NCBI RefSeq assembly: GCF_019336435.1
Contig: NZ_JAHWXQ010000003.1
Span: 434,001-498,000, forward strand
From: Pontibacter populi
Lineage (GTDB): Bacteria; Bacteroidota; Bacteroidia; Cytophagales; Hymenobacteraceae
DNA: 64,000 nt
Direction: 5' to 3'
In this document: positions 1 to 8,900 of the stretch, piece after piece
Position numbering within the stretch: the stretch's first letter is position 1
Layout: each line of letters starts with the position of its first letter
Notes under the pieces: model-generated
The model's database searches: none
What the model was told of the DNA's origin: nothing
What the model saw: only the letters and a program-made list of their open reading frames with translations
Position numbers and translations under genes: made by a program

Positions 1-264
1 ATACGCGGGGTGTATGGTGGCGTCGGTATGACGCTCTTCCTGAGCCTGATCTACCTGATGCTGCGCGATACCCAAAGCGGCTTGCTGTTTCTGTGCCTGC
101 TCTGGGGCTTCTATGCTCTGTCGCGCACCATTACCATTTTCTCGGAAGGGGCCCTGGGCGACTTCGGAAATCAATGGCTGATGACAGAGTCAGTGTTTTT
201 TGTTCTTGCCCTGGCCCTGGCGATGGCAAACAGAAAAGCGATGCCTAATAACAAGGCGGTTTAG
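1..264 (+). CDS. DUF4345-like membrane protein, C-terminal part
   Basis: The reading frame is open from the first base of the window, so the N-terminus lies outside it. The visible 87 residues are mostly hydrophobic, with about three membrane-spanning stretches. An RGVYGG start is followed by a LSLIYLMLRD segment and a FYALSRTITIFSEG segment. This order resembles the end of DUF4345 family proteins, small integral membrane proteins of unknown role. A GTG at position 10 could initiate translation, but a truncated gene is more likely because the frame continues upstream of it. The family call comes from pattern recall only and is moderately sure. Confidence 0.5.
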   Translation: MRGVYGGVGMTLFLSLIYLMLRDTQSGLLFLCLLWGFYALSRTITIFSEGALGDFGNQWLMTESVFFVLALALAMANRKAMPNNKAV

Positions 265-344
265 AGGAAAGCCACTAGTCTTATCGTGATTCATTAGGCT
301 TTGATTCATAAAAATCTCCACTTGATGACAGAGTCGTTTCATTC

Positions 345-375
345 TGGTGAATTCTCCCCTTGAGGGGAGCGCAGA
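345..375. repeat. G/C-rich hairpin repeat (CCCCTTGAGGGG type)
   Basis: A short hairpin, TCCCCTTGAGGGGA, is followed by GCGCAGAGGGGTG. Similar C-run/G-run fragments occur near 15729-15830, 16430-16480 and 16690-16725. They are all in gene-poor spacers, which suggests a dispersed intergenic repeat and not coding sequence. Confidence 0.4.
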
Positions 376-447
376 GGGGTGTTTACACCTGCAGATTCAC
401 CGGCTTTTGCTAACAGAAGTATTCCGCCCCGTAGCTCTACCTCAAAA

Positions 448-475
448 GGCACGAGCTGCAAGCTCGCGCCAGCGG
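448..475 (+). repeat. REP palindrome copy 1
   Basis: GGCACGAGCTGCAAGCTCGC followed by GCCAGCGG. The arms GGCACGAGCT and AGCTCGCGCC pair around GCA, giving an imperfect hairpin with an AGCGG tail. This is the best-preserved plus-oriented copy of the family spread over 0.4-16.7 kb. It lies just upstream of the YceI lipoprotein gene. Confidence 0.85.
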
Positions 476-545
476 CTGAAGTTCAATGCTATATCTTATC
501 CAAATACTCAATCGAAATCATTTAAAACTCAAACAAAATAAAACC

Positions 546-1151
546 ATGAAAAAAGTAATGTTAGTTGCGTGTGTTCTTTTTAGTACCTTTTGCTTAACCG
601 GTTGCGAAGACGAGGAGTTGAGTCAAAGCATTTATGCCCTGCAGGAGAGCGCGTCTGTGGTGAAGTGGAAAGGCTACAGCCCGGAGTTGTATCACGATGG
701 CACCTTCCAGGTGCAAAGCCAGAATATTCAGGTGGTGGATGGCAAGGTAACGTCCGGCACGTTCACTATTCCGATCGCGACGATTGTGAACTTCGATTTG
801 CCTGACGAGGTGAAGCCGATGCTGCTCGAGCACCTCAAGAGCCCGGACTTCTTTCACCTGGCGCTGCACCCAACGGCCACGTTCAAAATCACAAAGGTAC
901 AACCACTTGCCAGCGCATCGGAGGAGGCAAACTACACTGTGACCGGCGACTTTTCTATGCTTGGGAAGACACACCCGATCACGTTCCCGGCCAGGATCAA
1001 CTTTACAGGAAACAACCTGGAACTGGAGGCAAGCTTTAAGCTGGACAGAACCAAATGGGGCATGACCTATGCCGCCGATCCTGCGCTGGGCGAACACCAC
1101 ATTCTGCCGGAAGTTGATATACAATTCGACCTGACGGCAAACAGGAAGTAG
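546..1151 (+). CDS. YceI family lipoprotein
   Basis: A 201-residue protein. The start at 546 was chosen because MKKVMLVACVLF opens a clean lipoprotein signal ending in LTGC (Cys20); the in-frame ATG at 486 would add 20 polar residues. The rest fits the YceI lipocalin-like beta-barrel: VVKWKGYSP near the start, HLKSPDFFHLALHPTATFKI in the middle, and YTVTGDFSMLGKTHPITFPA towards the end. YceI proteins bind isoprenoid or other amphiphilic ligands in the periplasm. This one is probably anchored to a membrane by its lipid. It is a paralogue of the YceI protein at 20289. A bidirectional terminator separates it from the convergent protease gene. Confidence 0.9.
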   Translation: MKKVMLVACVLFSTFCLTGCEDEELSQSIYALQESASVVKWKGYSPELYHDGTFQVQSQNIQVVDGKVTSGTFTIPIATIVNFDLPDEVKPMLLEHLKSPDFFHLALHPTATFKITKVQPLASASEEANYTVTGDFSMLGKTHPITFPARINFTGNNLELEASFKLDRTKWGMTYAADPALGEHHILPEVDIQFDLTANRK

Positions 1152-1264
1152 ATATAGTTGCCCGGAGTAAAGTATATCTAATTGTTTTGCTGAAGGGGCG
1201 CCTGCTGAGGATAGCCCCTTCGGACTTTATAATATGTGATGATACTAAAGTTTAGCGTATAAAC

Positions 1265-1303
1265 AAAGAGCCCGGCAGAAAGGAATTTCTGCCGGGCTCT
1301 TTG
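1265..1303. terminator. Bidirectional rho-independent terminator
   Basis: A 17-bp stem, AAAGAGCCCGGCAGAAA paired with TTTCTGCCGGGCTCTTT around a GGAA loop, flanked by A and T runs. It lies between the convergent YceI and protease genes and can serve both. Confidence 0.9.
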
Positions 1304-1321
1304 TCTTTTATCTAAAGCCAG

Positions 1322-2833
1322 TTAGTTAGAAACTGCCCTGTCAGCATTTACACGTCCGTAACCATAATATGGGTCCTGTCCAGGCTTGCCAAGATCGTCG
1401 GCAGATGCTCTTAGTTTAGCCAGTAAACCGGAAGGACTTATTTGCCCGCCATTTTTGCCAACTATAAGCGCGGCCACTCCGGCAGCATGCGGCGCAGCCA
1501 TACTTGTACCCGCCGACCAGTAATAACTATCTAAGCTACCAGTACTAAATACCAGGTCAAATACATAAGCCGGGCGGGTTAAACCGGATACCGTAGCAGT
1601 TTCATTTCCTTCATACAGGGCATCGCCACCGGGAGCTGCAAAATGAACATCAGTAATTCCATAGTTGGAGTACGACGCTAAATTATCCATAAAGGTAGTA
1701 GTTGGGTTTAGTGCCCAACCGATAGGAGTAGTAGCAGAGATAGAAACCACATTGCCGGCAGCTGACGGAAGATGAACCAGCGATTGATCTGTCATGCCAT
1801 TGTTAGCTTCATTACCTGCCGATGCTATCAGAAGGGAGCCTTGCTGCGTTGCATAGTTTGTTATGCGGCTAAGGGCAACCAACAGTTCCTGAACAGCTTT
1901 GGTATCATTTACTATAAAGTCATCTGAAGGGTCGTCCGGGGTATTGTTATCATCCAGGAACCTGCCGTTGCGTGGTACTGCTGCCCCTATACTCATACTG
2001 ATTACATCAGCTCCGTTGGCTGAAGCATATAAAATACCCTGCATGATCCAGGAGAAAGCACCTGAGCCTTCATCAGTAAGTACTTTTACCAGCATCAGCC
2101 TTGCTTCCGGCGCAACACCGATTGTGCCAATACCATTGTCGGCGGCAGCTATAGTTCCTGCGGTGTGTGTACCATGGCTGAACGGGTCGTTCAGTTTGTA
2201 TGCTACTTCTTCGCCGGTTACAAAACTCTTGCTTAACTTACTTTCAATATTGGCAGCCAGGTCCGGATGATCGGTATCGAAACCGGAATCAAGTACAGCA
2301 ACCAGGGCACCTTTGCCACGATAGCCTTTGTTCCAGGCCTCCGAAGCTTTTATAGCAGCATGTCCCCATTGCATATCAAAAAAGCGGTCGTTGTCTCCGC
2401 TGGCAGGCGGGGTACCGTACGCTTCAACAGCTACCAGCTTCTGATCTTTGGGGTTTATCCACTGCGCATTAAAATCGCGCACTACAGAGCGCACACCGCT
2501 GATCTTACTGGCTTTGGTTATAAAGGCAGGGTCCTCGGAATATACCAGTGCCACACCTGCCCCCGATAACAGCGAGGTAACCTTACCATTGGCAGTTGCC
2601 AGCTTGTTTTCTAAACCGGCTGGCAGTTTTTCCTGTGTAGAGAGCACGATATAATGGTTGGCCCTGAAAGAAAGATTCGTTGGTGCGGTGGCGGAAGTAA
2701 TGGCACTAACAGAGGTTTGGTCTTTCTCCGAGCCTGCCATCAGGTCCTCGTCCTGAGAACAGCCTACAAGACCAGCCATTGCAAAAAGAGCCGGCCATAT
2801 TACATTCGCGGAAGTGTACTTAATTTTAAACAT
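1322..2833 (-). CDS. S8 (subtilisin-like) serine peptidase, lipoprotein
   Basis: A 503-residue protein with a lipobox LVGC at Cys25, then a propeptide-like inhibitor-I9 region (about 55-125) containing YIVLSTQEKLPAG. The peptidase S8 domain spans about 150-500. The catalytic triad is visible: Asp182 in AVLDSG, His220 in SHGTHTAGT, and Ser in SAGTSMAAPH at about 440. The oxyanion Asn lies in LIASAGNEAN. A secreted or surface-anchored endopeptidase is expected, self-processed by removal of the propeptide. It is transcribed alone, away from the 530-bp spacer that follows. All catalytic residues are present, so it is likely active. Confidence 0.95.
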   Translation of the reverse strand: MFKIKYTSANVIWPALFAMAGLVGCSQDEDLMAGSEKDQTSVSAITSATAPTNLSFRANHYIVLSTQEKLPAGLENKLATANGKVTSLLSGAGVALVYSEDPAFITKASKISGVRSVVRDFNAQWINPKDQKLVAVEAYGTPPASGDNDRFFDMQWGHAAIKASEAWNKGYRGKGALVAVLDSGFDTDHPDLAANIESKLSKSFVTGEEVAYKLNDPFSHGTHTAGTIAAADNGIGTIGVAPEARLMLVKVLTDEGSGAFSWIMQGILYASANGADVISMSIGAAVPRNGRFLDDNNTPDDPSDDFIVNDTKAVQELLVALSRITNYATQQGSLLIASAGNEANNGMTDQSLVHLPSAAGNVVSISATTPIGWALNPTTTFMDNLASYSNYGITDVHFAAPGGDALYEGNETATVSGLTRPAYVFDLVFSTGSLDSYYWSAGTSMAAPHAAGVAALIVGKNGGQISPSGLLAKLRASADDLGKPGQDPYYGYGRVNADRAVSN

Positions 2834-2849
2834 ACTACAAACTGTTAAG

Positions 2850-3382
2850 TGAAACTATAATTAGGGAATAAGATTGAAATCAGATACTGAAGTTGAATTG
2901 ATGTAGGAGTTTAATACGAGTAAATTGGATTTTGATTATCCTAAAGATGGCTAGCTGGTAGTATTACTAAGTAGAACGTACCCCATAAAAGGGTAAAGGG
3001 ACTGTAAAAGGAAGTATAACACAGCGTATAGTTTAGGGATACTGCTACATTTTAGCGAAATGATAACTCTAGTACATGCAAGCTATTCACGGATCATAGG
3101 AGCTTTTTGCCCTATGTTATGCAGGCAACTGAAACGACCTGAACGCTAACTATAGCGTTGGAAAGAAACAGGTTTTGTTAGTGCCTTGATTGACAGGAAG
3201 TGCCGCTGATTTAATTGAATTGGTAGTACTACGGGTGGTATCGCTGGAAGAGAACAGGCACGCACTAAAAGCACGCGCCAGCGGGGGAAAGACAAAAGCT
3301 CCAAACTCCTGTTTGCTGGTAGATCAGGCTGGTATTTCATGCAGGTCAGGATGGCTGGGTATGCCGTATACTATACTGATCT
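2850..3382. other. Intergenic spacer, no gene supported
   Basis: Most of this spacer is AT-rich. It must hold the promoter of the minus-strand protease gene. A degenerate REP palindrome sits at 3257-3286. Short open frames here have no recognisable content. Confidence 0.6.
3257..3286 (+). repeat. REP palindrome copy 2 (degenerate)
   Basis: GGCACGCACTAAAAGCACGC GCCAGCGGGG keeps both outer arms and the CCAGCGGG tail of the REP family, but the inner AGCT...AGCT arms have decayed. Confidence 0.6.
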
Positions 3383-3763
3383 ATGAAGCGAACCCGACAA
3401 CCATATTTCCAGGATCAGGTATCAAATGAGCGGAAGCTTTTGCTCTTAAAACTGGTGCATACGCTGATCTGGATCTTTTATAATGTGGTGATGTTCTACC
3501 TGCTTTATGCCGTGCTCACGGATCGGATTGATAAATGGGTTTGGATCTGCATTGGGTTGGTGGTGCTGGAAGGGCTTGTGCTGTTGGTCTTCCGGAAGAT
3601 GTGCCCTATAACGGTTGTTGCCCGAAAATACTCCGACTCAACACGCGATAATTTTGATATTTTCCTGCCAAACTGGCTGGCCAGGTATAACAAGGAGATT
3701 TACACCACTATTTTCCTTGTAAGTATACTCATCCTGCTGTACCGGTTGCTGATTAAAAGTTAG
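3383..3763 (+). CDS. Small conserved membrane protein of unknown function
   Basis: A 126-residue protein with three hydrophobic segments: about 22-45 (VHTLIWIFYNVVMFYLLYAV), 52-69 (WVWICIGLVVLEGLVLLV) and 104-122 (YTTIFLVSILILLYRLL). Between the last two lies a polar loop, KMCPITVVARKYSDSTRDNF, with the short conserved-looking piece DIFLPNWLARYNK. This CPIT...DNFDIFLP arrangement recalls small uncharacterised Bacteroidota membrane proteins, but I cannot give a function. The start at 3383 gives a basic N-terminus (MKRTRQ). It lies alone between two REP copies. Confidence 0.7.
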   Translation: MKRTRQPYFQDQVSNERKLLLLKLVHTLIWIFYNVVMFYLLYAVLTDRIDKWVWICIGLVVLEGLVLLVFRKMCPITVVARKYSDSTRDNFDIFLPNWLARYNKEIYTTIFLVSILILLYRLLIKS

Positions 3764-3853
3764 TCTAGCTACATATGCCTGATCAGCTACTTGTGCGGGC
3801 TATTAGCTCGTTCGGTTACGTGTGTAGGATGTGTAGCTGTATGGACAAAAAAT

Positions 3854-3883
3854 GGCACAGGCTACAAGTTCGTGCCGGCGGGG
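3854..3883 (+). repeat. REP palindrome copy 3
   Basis: GGCACAGGCTACAAGTTCGT GCCGGCGGGG is an imperfect copy of the REP unit, with TACAA in place of TGCAA in the loop. It lies in the spacer between the membrane protein gene and the GerW-like gene. Confidence 0.75.
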
Positions 3884-4052
3884 ACAGAGTGGAAGCCGAC
3901 AAAGGCAAGTGAAACCTGTCAACAGAACTGGCACACATTTGCAGTTTCCATATCTAGAAACATAGTTCTCAGGCTGTAGGTTCGTTTTTATCAGTACCTG
4001 GTAAAACTTCTATTTCGCCTGCCCTGGCTACCCAACTATAGCAGCAGAAAGA

Positions 4053-4457
4053 TTACTTCTTCAATAGCTTAACCATCTTCTTGTTCTTGAAAATACTGAC
4101 AATGCTCTTTGTGGTCAGAAATAAAGCCAGGCTGCCGATGGCTACTACTTTTACTACCGTCTGCGGGTCGCGGATGGTGCGGAACCGGGTAGCTCCGTCT
4201 TTCATTTCAATATAACCTACTGGGGTTAACACCATGCCGCCGCCTCCCCCAGAGCCAGCTCCTTTTCCTTCTGTGCCGTTACCTTCACCGCCACCAAAAC
4301 CATAAGCAGCTTTTGCTACAGGAATGACCGTAACCCCATCCCGTTCCACTGGCTCGCCATAAATAGTGGCGCTGTTCGCTGCTGTGCCTAATTTTTCGGC
4401 CAGCCGTTCCACAAAGCGAGGTTCAGCAGCGCCAACCGAAGTCGTATTTTCGTTCAT
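4053..4457 (-). CDS. GerW/YtfJ family protein
   Basis: A 134-residue protein. Residues 8-50 (FVERLAEKLGTAANSATIYG, then EPVERDGVTVIPVAKAAYGF) match the start of the GerW/YtfJ family. A glycine-rich stretch (about 53-75) follows, then GGMVLTPVGYIEMKDG, then a C-terminal hydrophobic anchor (about 102-122) with a basic tail, FKNKKMVKLLKK. In Bacillus the family founder takes part in spore germination. Bacteroidota do not sporulate, so the role here must differ and is unknown. No signal peptide is visible and orientation in the membrane is uncertain. The gene stands alone. Confidence 0.8.
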   Translation of the reverse strand: MNENTTSVGAAEPRFVERLAEKLGTAANSATIYGEPVERDGVTVIPVAKAAYGFGGGEGNGTEGKGAGSGGGGGMVLTPVGYIEMKDGATRFRTIRDPQTVVKVVAIGSLALFLTTKSIVSIFKNKKMVKLLKK

Positions 4458-4566
4458 ATACAGGGACTTTAATTTGTGAAGTAAGCTATAAATAGGTACG
4501 AGTGCCCTTAGCCGAAGTTGGTGTGTGCGGAGTGTACAATAAGGTAGTATACTTGATGCTGGGCTG

Positions 4567-4624
4567 GAGAAGGTATAGCTGCGTGGAGAAGAAAAGGCAT
4601 GAGCTACAAGCTCGCGGCAGCGGG
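4567..4624 (+). repeat. REP palindrome copy 4 with extended upstream unit
   Basis: GAGAAGGTATAGCTGCGTGG is followed by AGAAGAAAAGGCATGAGCTA and then CAAGCTCGCGGCAGCGGG. The upstream part (AAGGTATAGCTGCGTGGAGAAG) recurs before REP copies at 9154 and 10386, so the repeated unit is about 60 bp in these three places. Confidence 0.8.
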
Positions 4625-4708
4625 CAAGTACTGCAATTCGGTATTAGAAGGGCAAAGTAACTTCAGGGGCATCGTTTTGGTACAAGTATAAACTGTTGCT
4701 GCTACACT

Positions 4709-5476
4709 ATGAAGAACTTCAACCTGTTCCTGTTGTTTTTCCTGTTGCTATTTGCTGGTAGTACGGCTACCGCTGTTGCCCAGGAACAGGAAGAAGAGGA
4801 GGAGGGCTTCAGGCAGCCTATCCAGGAGTTTGCGTTTACCGAGGCAGTGTATCTGCAGGAGCGCCGGGAAGTGCAGGCAACCTTAAGTTATTACAGGACG
4901 GAGTTCGACATACAGGTGGGTAATTCGTTGAGCCTGGACCTGGAATATGGCCTAACGGACTGGATACAGTTTTCTGCGGAGTTAGAAAATAACCTTTTGC
5001 AAGGCACTGACAGAAATCACACCTTGCGCCGCCTGGAACTGGGAACCATGATCCGTATTTTCAATTCTCCCCAACATGCGGCCACTTTTGCCCTGGATGT
5101 TGAATTTCCGCTTAACAAACATGATACAGATATAGCAGTAGCCGAAGAAGATGAATTGTCTTATTCACCTGTATTGATCTATGCCCGGCAGTTCGGCCAA
5201 ACACAACTGCACCTGAGTGGTGGCACTGAACTACAGGCAGACAAAGCCGACTGGTTCTACAATGCTGCAGCCGTATATGGAGCCGGGCGCTGGCATCCGC
5301 TGCTGGAAGTAACAGGCACCTACCTGGAAGAAGCGGACTGGTTTGTTGGTACTGGTATTGCCATCAACCGTTTGCATGGGTGGGAGATAATTGCAGGTGT
5401 TCGTCGTAGTTTAAACCATCCCGACTGGGATGCTTCGGTCAGGGTGTTGTATGAGTTTACACTTGGTAAGGATTAA
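4709..5476 (+). CDS. Outer-membrane beta-barrel-like secreted protein
   Basis: A 255-residue protein. The N-terminus is a clear Sec signal peptide (LFLLFFLLLFAGSTATAVAQ) cut near residue 25, followed by an acidic stretch (EQEEEEEG). The mature part has alternating amphipathic strands (VQATLSYYRTEFDIQVGNSL, LEYGLTDWIQFSAELENNLL) and ends in VRVLYEFTLGKD. That pattern fits a small outer-membrane barrel of about 10-12 strands. No substrate can be named. It is followed by a REP copy and the remnant of a RAYT transposase. Confidence 0.7.
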   Translation: MKNFNLFLLFFLLLFAGSTATAVAQEQEEEEEGFRQPIQEFAFTEAVYLQERREVQATLSYYRTEFDIQVGNSLSLDLEYGLTDWIQFSAELENNLLQGTDRNHTLRRLELGTMIRIFNSPQHAATFALDVEFPLNKHDTDIAVAEEDELSYSPVLIYARQFGQTQLHLSGGTELQADKADWFYNAAAVYGAGRWHPLLEVTGTYLEEADWFVGTGIAINRLHGWEIIAGVRRSLNHPDWDASVRVLYEFTLGKD

Positions 5477-5559
5477 CAATTCCGGTGACTGTTTCATAGT
5501 TAACAACTAAAGTTAGCTGTCGAACTTTGATGACTGTATGCAATCAGGACCCGCTGGCC

Positions 5560-5587
5560 CCGCTGGCGCGAGCTTGCAGCTCGTGCC
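5560..5587 (-). repeat. REP palindrome copy 5
   Basis: CCGCTGGCGCGAGCTTGCAG CTCGTGCC is the exact reverse-oriented form of copy 1. It lies immediately after the 3' end of the RAYT remnant, the same position that copy 8 has beside the intact RAYT gene. Confidence 0.9.
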
Positions 5588-5597
5588 TTATTACTTC

Positions 5598-5880
5598 AAA
5601 CTTGATTAATCTCCAGCACATCTTTGCCGCCGCTATAGTCCATACCTAGCTATAGTTGTTTTAATGTATAGTTTTTCATCTCCTTTAGCAACACGGTCGG
5701 GTTATTGTCTCCGGACCGGAAGATAAGGTGCCCTGTGGCTAGGCATGATGCACCAGGCACAGGGCTCCATGCCGCTGTTTCTAAGGCAGTAATTCAGACT
5801 ATAGGAGATCAATGCAATTACTCCTCACGGGTAAACACGCAGAGGTATAAAGTTTCTGATACCAAACTGACATTGTTAAG
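5598..5880 (-). pseudogene. Decayed RAYT (REP-associated tyrosine transposase)
   Basis: This stretch aligns by eye with the intact RAYT gene at 9693-10238. TTAATCTCCAGCACATCTTT at about 5603 matches the 3' end of that gene (ATCAATCTCCAGCACACCTT). Pieces such as CGGTCGGGTTATTGTCT, AGGCATGATGCACCAGGCA and ACGGGTAAACACGCAGAG match its central and 5' parts. About 250 bp in the middle are missing, and frameshifts and stops interrupt the rest, so no protein is made. REP copy 5 sits directly next to it, preserving the REP-RAYT arrangement. I call this with good but not complete certainty because it is an eye alignment. Confidence 0.8.
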
Positions 5881-5940
5881 CAGCGTAAACAATCTTGCTG
5901 AGTAATTGTGTAACTTACAACATTACTTATCAGCTACAGC

Positions 5941-8900
5941 ATGCACCAGGTTAATTCTGTCGGGGAAGGTATTCCGGCACCGGACTTTCAGCAAGTTTTC
6001 AATGCCCTGCCAGGCAGCTTCCTGTTGCTGCAACCCAACCCACCTCAATTTACCATACTGGCTGCCAGCGACGAACAGCTACGCCTTACGGGGCAGGAGC
6101 AACACGAGGTAGTGGGCAAAAGTGTTTTTGAAGCCTACCCGGAGAACCCGAATGCTAGCTCAGCCACAGGTCCTGCTGCCTTAAGGGAGTCTTTTATGCA
6201 GGTTTTGAAGAATAAAATTCCCGACCAGTTACCAGTAGTACGATATGATGCTTTGAACGCAGACGGCAAATTTGAAGAGCGGTACTGGAAAATAAGTAAT
6301 AAGCCGGTATTAGACGCGGAAGGCAATGTGCGCTACATCCTGCACACACAAACGGAGGCAACGCAGCAAGTAACGGCAGAGAAGAAGGCAACTGCCATAC
6401 GGGAGATTGAAAAAAAGTACAGCTTGTTTATGCAGGCGCCTGTGGCAGTTTACATTGTAACCGGGCCTGAAAATACGGTAGAGCTCGCCAATGAGGAGAT
6501 GCTTAAACTCCTAAGCAGGACAACTGACATCATTGGTAAGCCCCTGTTTGAATCCATCCCGGAAATTATAGCGCACGGGTTCCCCGAATTACTGGTCCAG
6601 GTGCGTGAGACAGGCCAGCCTTATTTTGGAAAAGAGTACCCCTCCAAGCTGATAAAGGATGGGCAGGAAACGCTTTGCTACTACAATTTTGTCTATCAGC
6701 CATATTATGCAAACCCAGGCGACACCGTTGCTGGCGGCGTATTTTGCGTGGCACATGACGTAACGGAGCAGGTACTGGCCCGCCAAAAGGTAGAGGAAAG
6801 TGAGCAGCAGTTACGCTCTTTTATTGAAAGCTCGCACCACCCTATAGGCGTTTACATTGGCAGTGACATGCGCATCCAGTTTGCCAACCAGGCACTCAAG
6901 GATGGCCTGGGTAAAGGCAACGACATCGTGGGCAAACCCTACAAAGACGTGTTGCCAGAGCTGGAGAACCAGCAGGTGTTCGAGCTGCTGGAAACCGTTT
7001 ATAGAACAGGCAAATCTTTCGAGGCTAAAAATCATAAACTGGACCTGGTAGTAGGCGGGGAGTTGCGGACGTTTTACTTTGATTTTAGTTTTACTCCCCT
7101 GTATAATACAGCCGGAGAGGTTTACGGTGTCATTAACACCGGGGCGGATGTTACGGAGCTATACCAGGCGCGCGAAAGGATAGCTGAAAGTGAATGGCGT
7201 TACCGCACCCTGATCGAGGAAGCCCCGATCGCCACTGCCCTTTATCTGAACTCAGACAACAAATTACAGTATGCCAACAACATCATGCTGGGCTATTGGG
7301 GGAAGGACAGCACAATAGTAGGTAAACCATTGCGAGAAGCATTGCCAGAACCAGCGGCGCAACCATTCCTTGATCTGCTGGAAAAGGTGTATGCAAGCGG
7401 CGAAACCTACATTGGTGTAAAAGAAAAAGCGGAACTGGAAATAGACGGCCGCTTAGAATCTGCTTACTTCAATTATACCTATAAGCCTCTCTTAAACAAA
7501 GATGGCGAAGTATACGGCATCCACCATACCGCGATTGATGTAACAGAAGAGGTACTGGTTCAAAAGCGATTAGAGGAAAGCGAGGCGCGATTCCGGAATA
7601 TGATCGAGCAGGCGCCCGTGGCCATTGCCTTAACGTGGGGCGAGGACATGGTGATTGAAAACGTAAACGCGCCTATGCTGCAGATCATGGGCAGAGAGAC
7701 GGCAGACAAAGTGAACGGTAAAAAGCTGGTGGAAGCATTGCCCGAGGTGAAGGACCAGCCTGTGCTGGAAATCGTTAGGGAAGTGCTGAAAACAGGAAAG
7801 ACCATCACCGCAGACGAGCAGCTGGTGTATTTACTGAAAAAGGGGAACGTGGAACCGCATTATTTAAACCTGTCTTACACCCCGCTGAAAGAAGAAGGTG
7901 TAGTGACTGGCGTGATACATGTAGCCCTTGATGTAACAGAGCAGGTTGAGGCCAGGAAAAAAATTGAGCAAAGCGCCCGGGACTTGCAGAACCTGGCCAA
8001 CGCCATGCCGCAGATCGTGTGGATTGCCTCACCGGAAGGCAATGTAACGTACTATAACGAACGGGTTTCTGAGTTTTCAGGAGCCACGAAACTGCCAAAT
8101 GGTAACTGGCATTGGGAGAGCATGCTTATTGAGGAGGACGAGCAGCCAACTATAGAAGCCTGGGAAAAGGCAGTGCGGACAGGTACGCCATACGAGATAG
8201 AGCACAGGCTGAGGATGCGTGATGGCAGCCACCGTTGGCACCTGAGCCGCGCACTACCCCAACGCGACAGCGAAGGCAAGGTGACACGTTGGTTCGGAAC
8301 GGCTACTGATGTGCACGACCGGAAGGAGCACCAGGAGGCTATAGAGGTAAAGAACAGGCACCTGATCAGCATCAATAACGACCTGGATAATTTTATTTAC
8401 ACTGCCTCGCACGACCTGAAGGCACCAATCATCAACATCGAGGGCTTGCTGGCACTACTGCCCGAAGTGTACGCAGCTGAAGGCAACCTGAGTAGTGATA
8501 CACAGGAGATACTGGAAATGATGAAGGGCTCCGTAGAACGCTTCAAAAAAACCATAGACAGCCTGACGGATGTGGCCAAACTGCAGCAGGAAAACGAATA
8601 CAATACCGAATTGGTGAACGTGGCCGGGGTGATCGAAGAAGTGACCCTGGACCTGGCGCCTTTAATAAGATCCACGCAGGCCGTACTGGAAATAAATGTA
8701 GCGCCAGATACGGCTGTCCGCTTCTCCGGCAAGAACCTGCGGAGCGTAATTTACAACCTGCTCTCCAATGCTATAAAATACAAGGCTGCTGATCGTGTTC
8801 CGCGGGTTCAGATCAGTTGCCACGTGGCCGACTACTACCATGTGCTGACGTTCACCGATAACGGGCTCGGCATGTCACCAGGGCAGAGGAGCGGTCTTTT

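Noticed and set aside
347..541. Open frame over the first REP copy
   Set aside because: It is made of the G/C hairpin and REP repeat and has no protein-like composition.
594..1124. Long minus-strand frame opposite the YceI lipoprotein gene
   Set aside because: The plus-strand frame has a clear signal peptide and YceI motifs; the antisense frame has no recognisable content.
1899..2569. Plus-strand frames opposite the protease gene
   Set aside because: They are antisense shadows of a gene with a full catalytic triad.
3791..3979. Frame over REP copy 3
   Set aside because: Repeat sequence, no protein features.
5705..5905. Plus-strand frame in the RAYT remnant
   Set aside because: The region aligns with the RAYT gene on the other strand; the plus frame is accidental.
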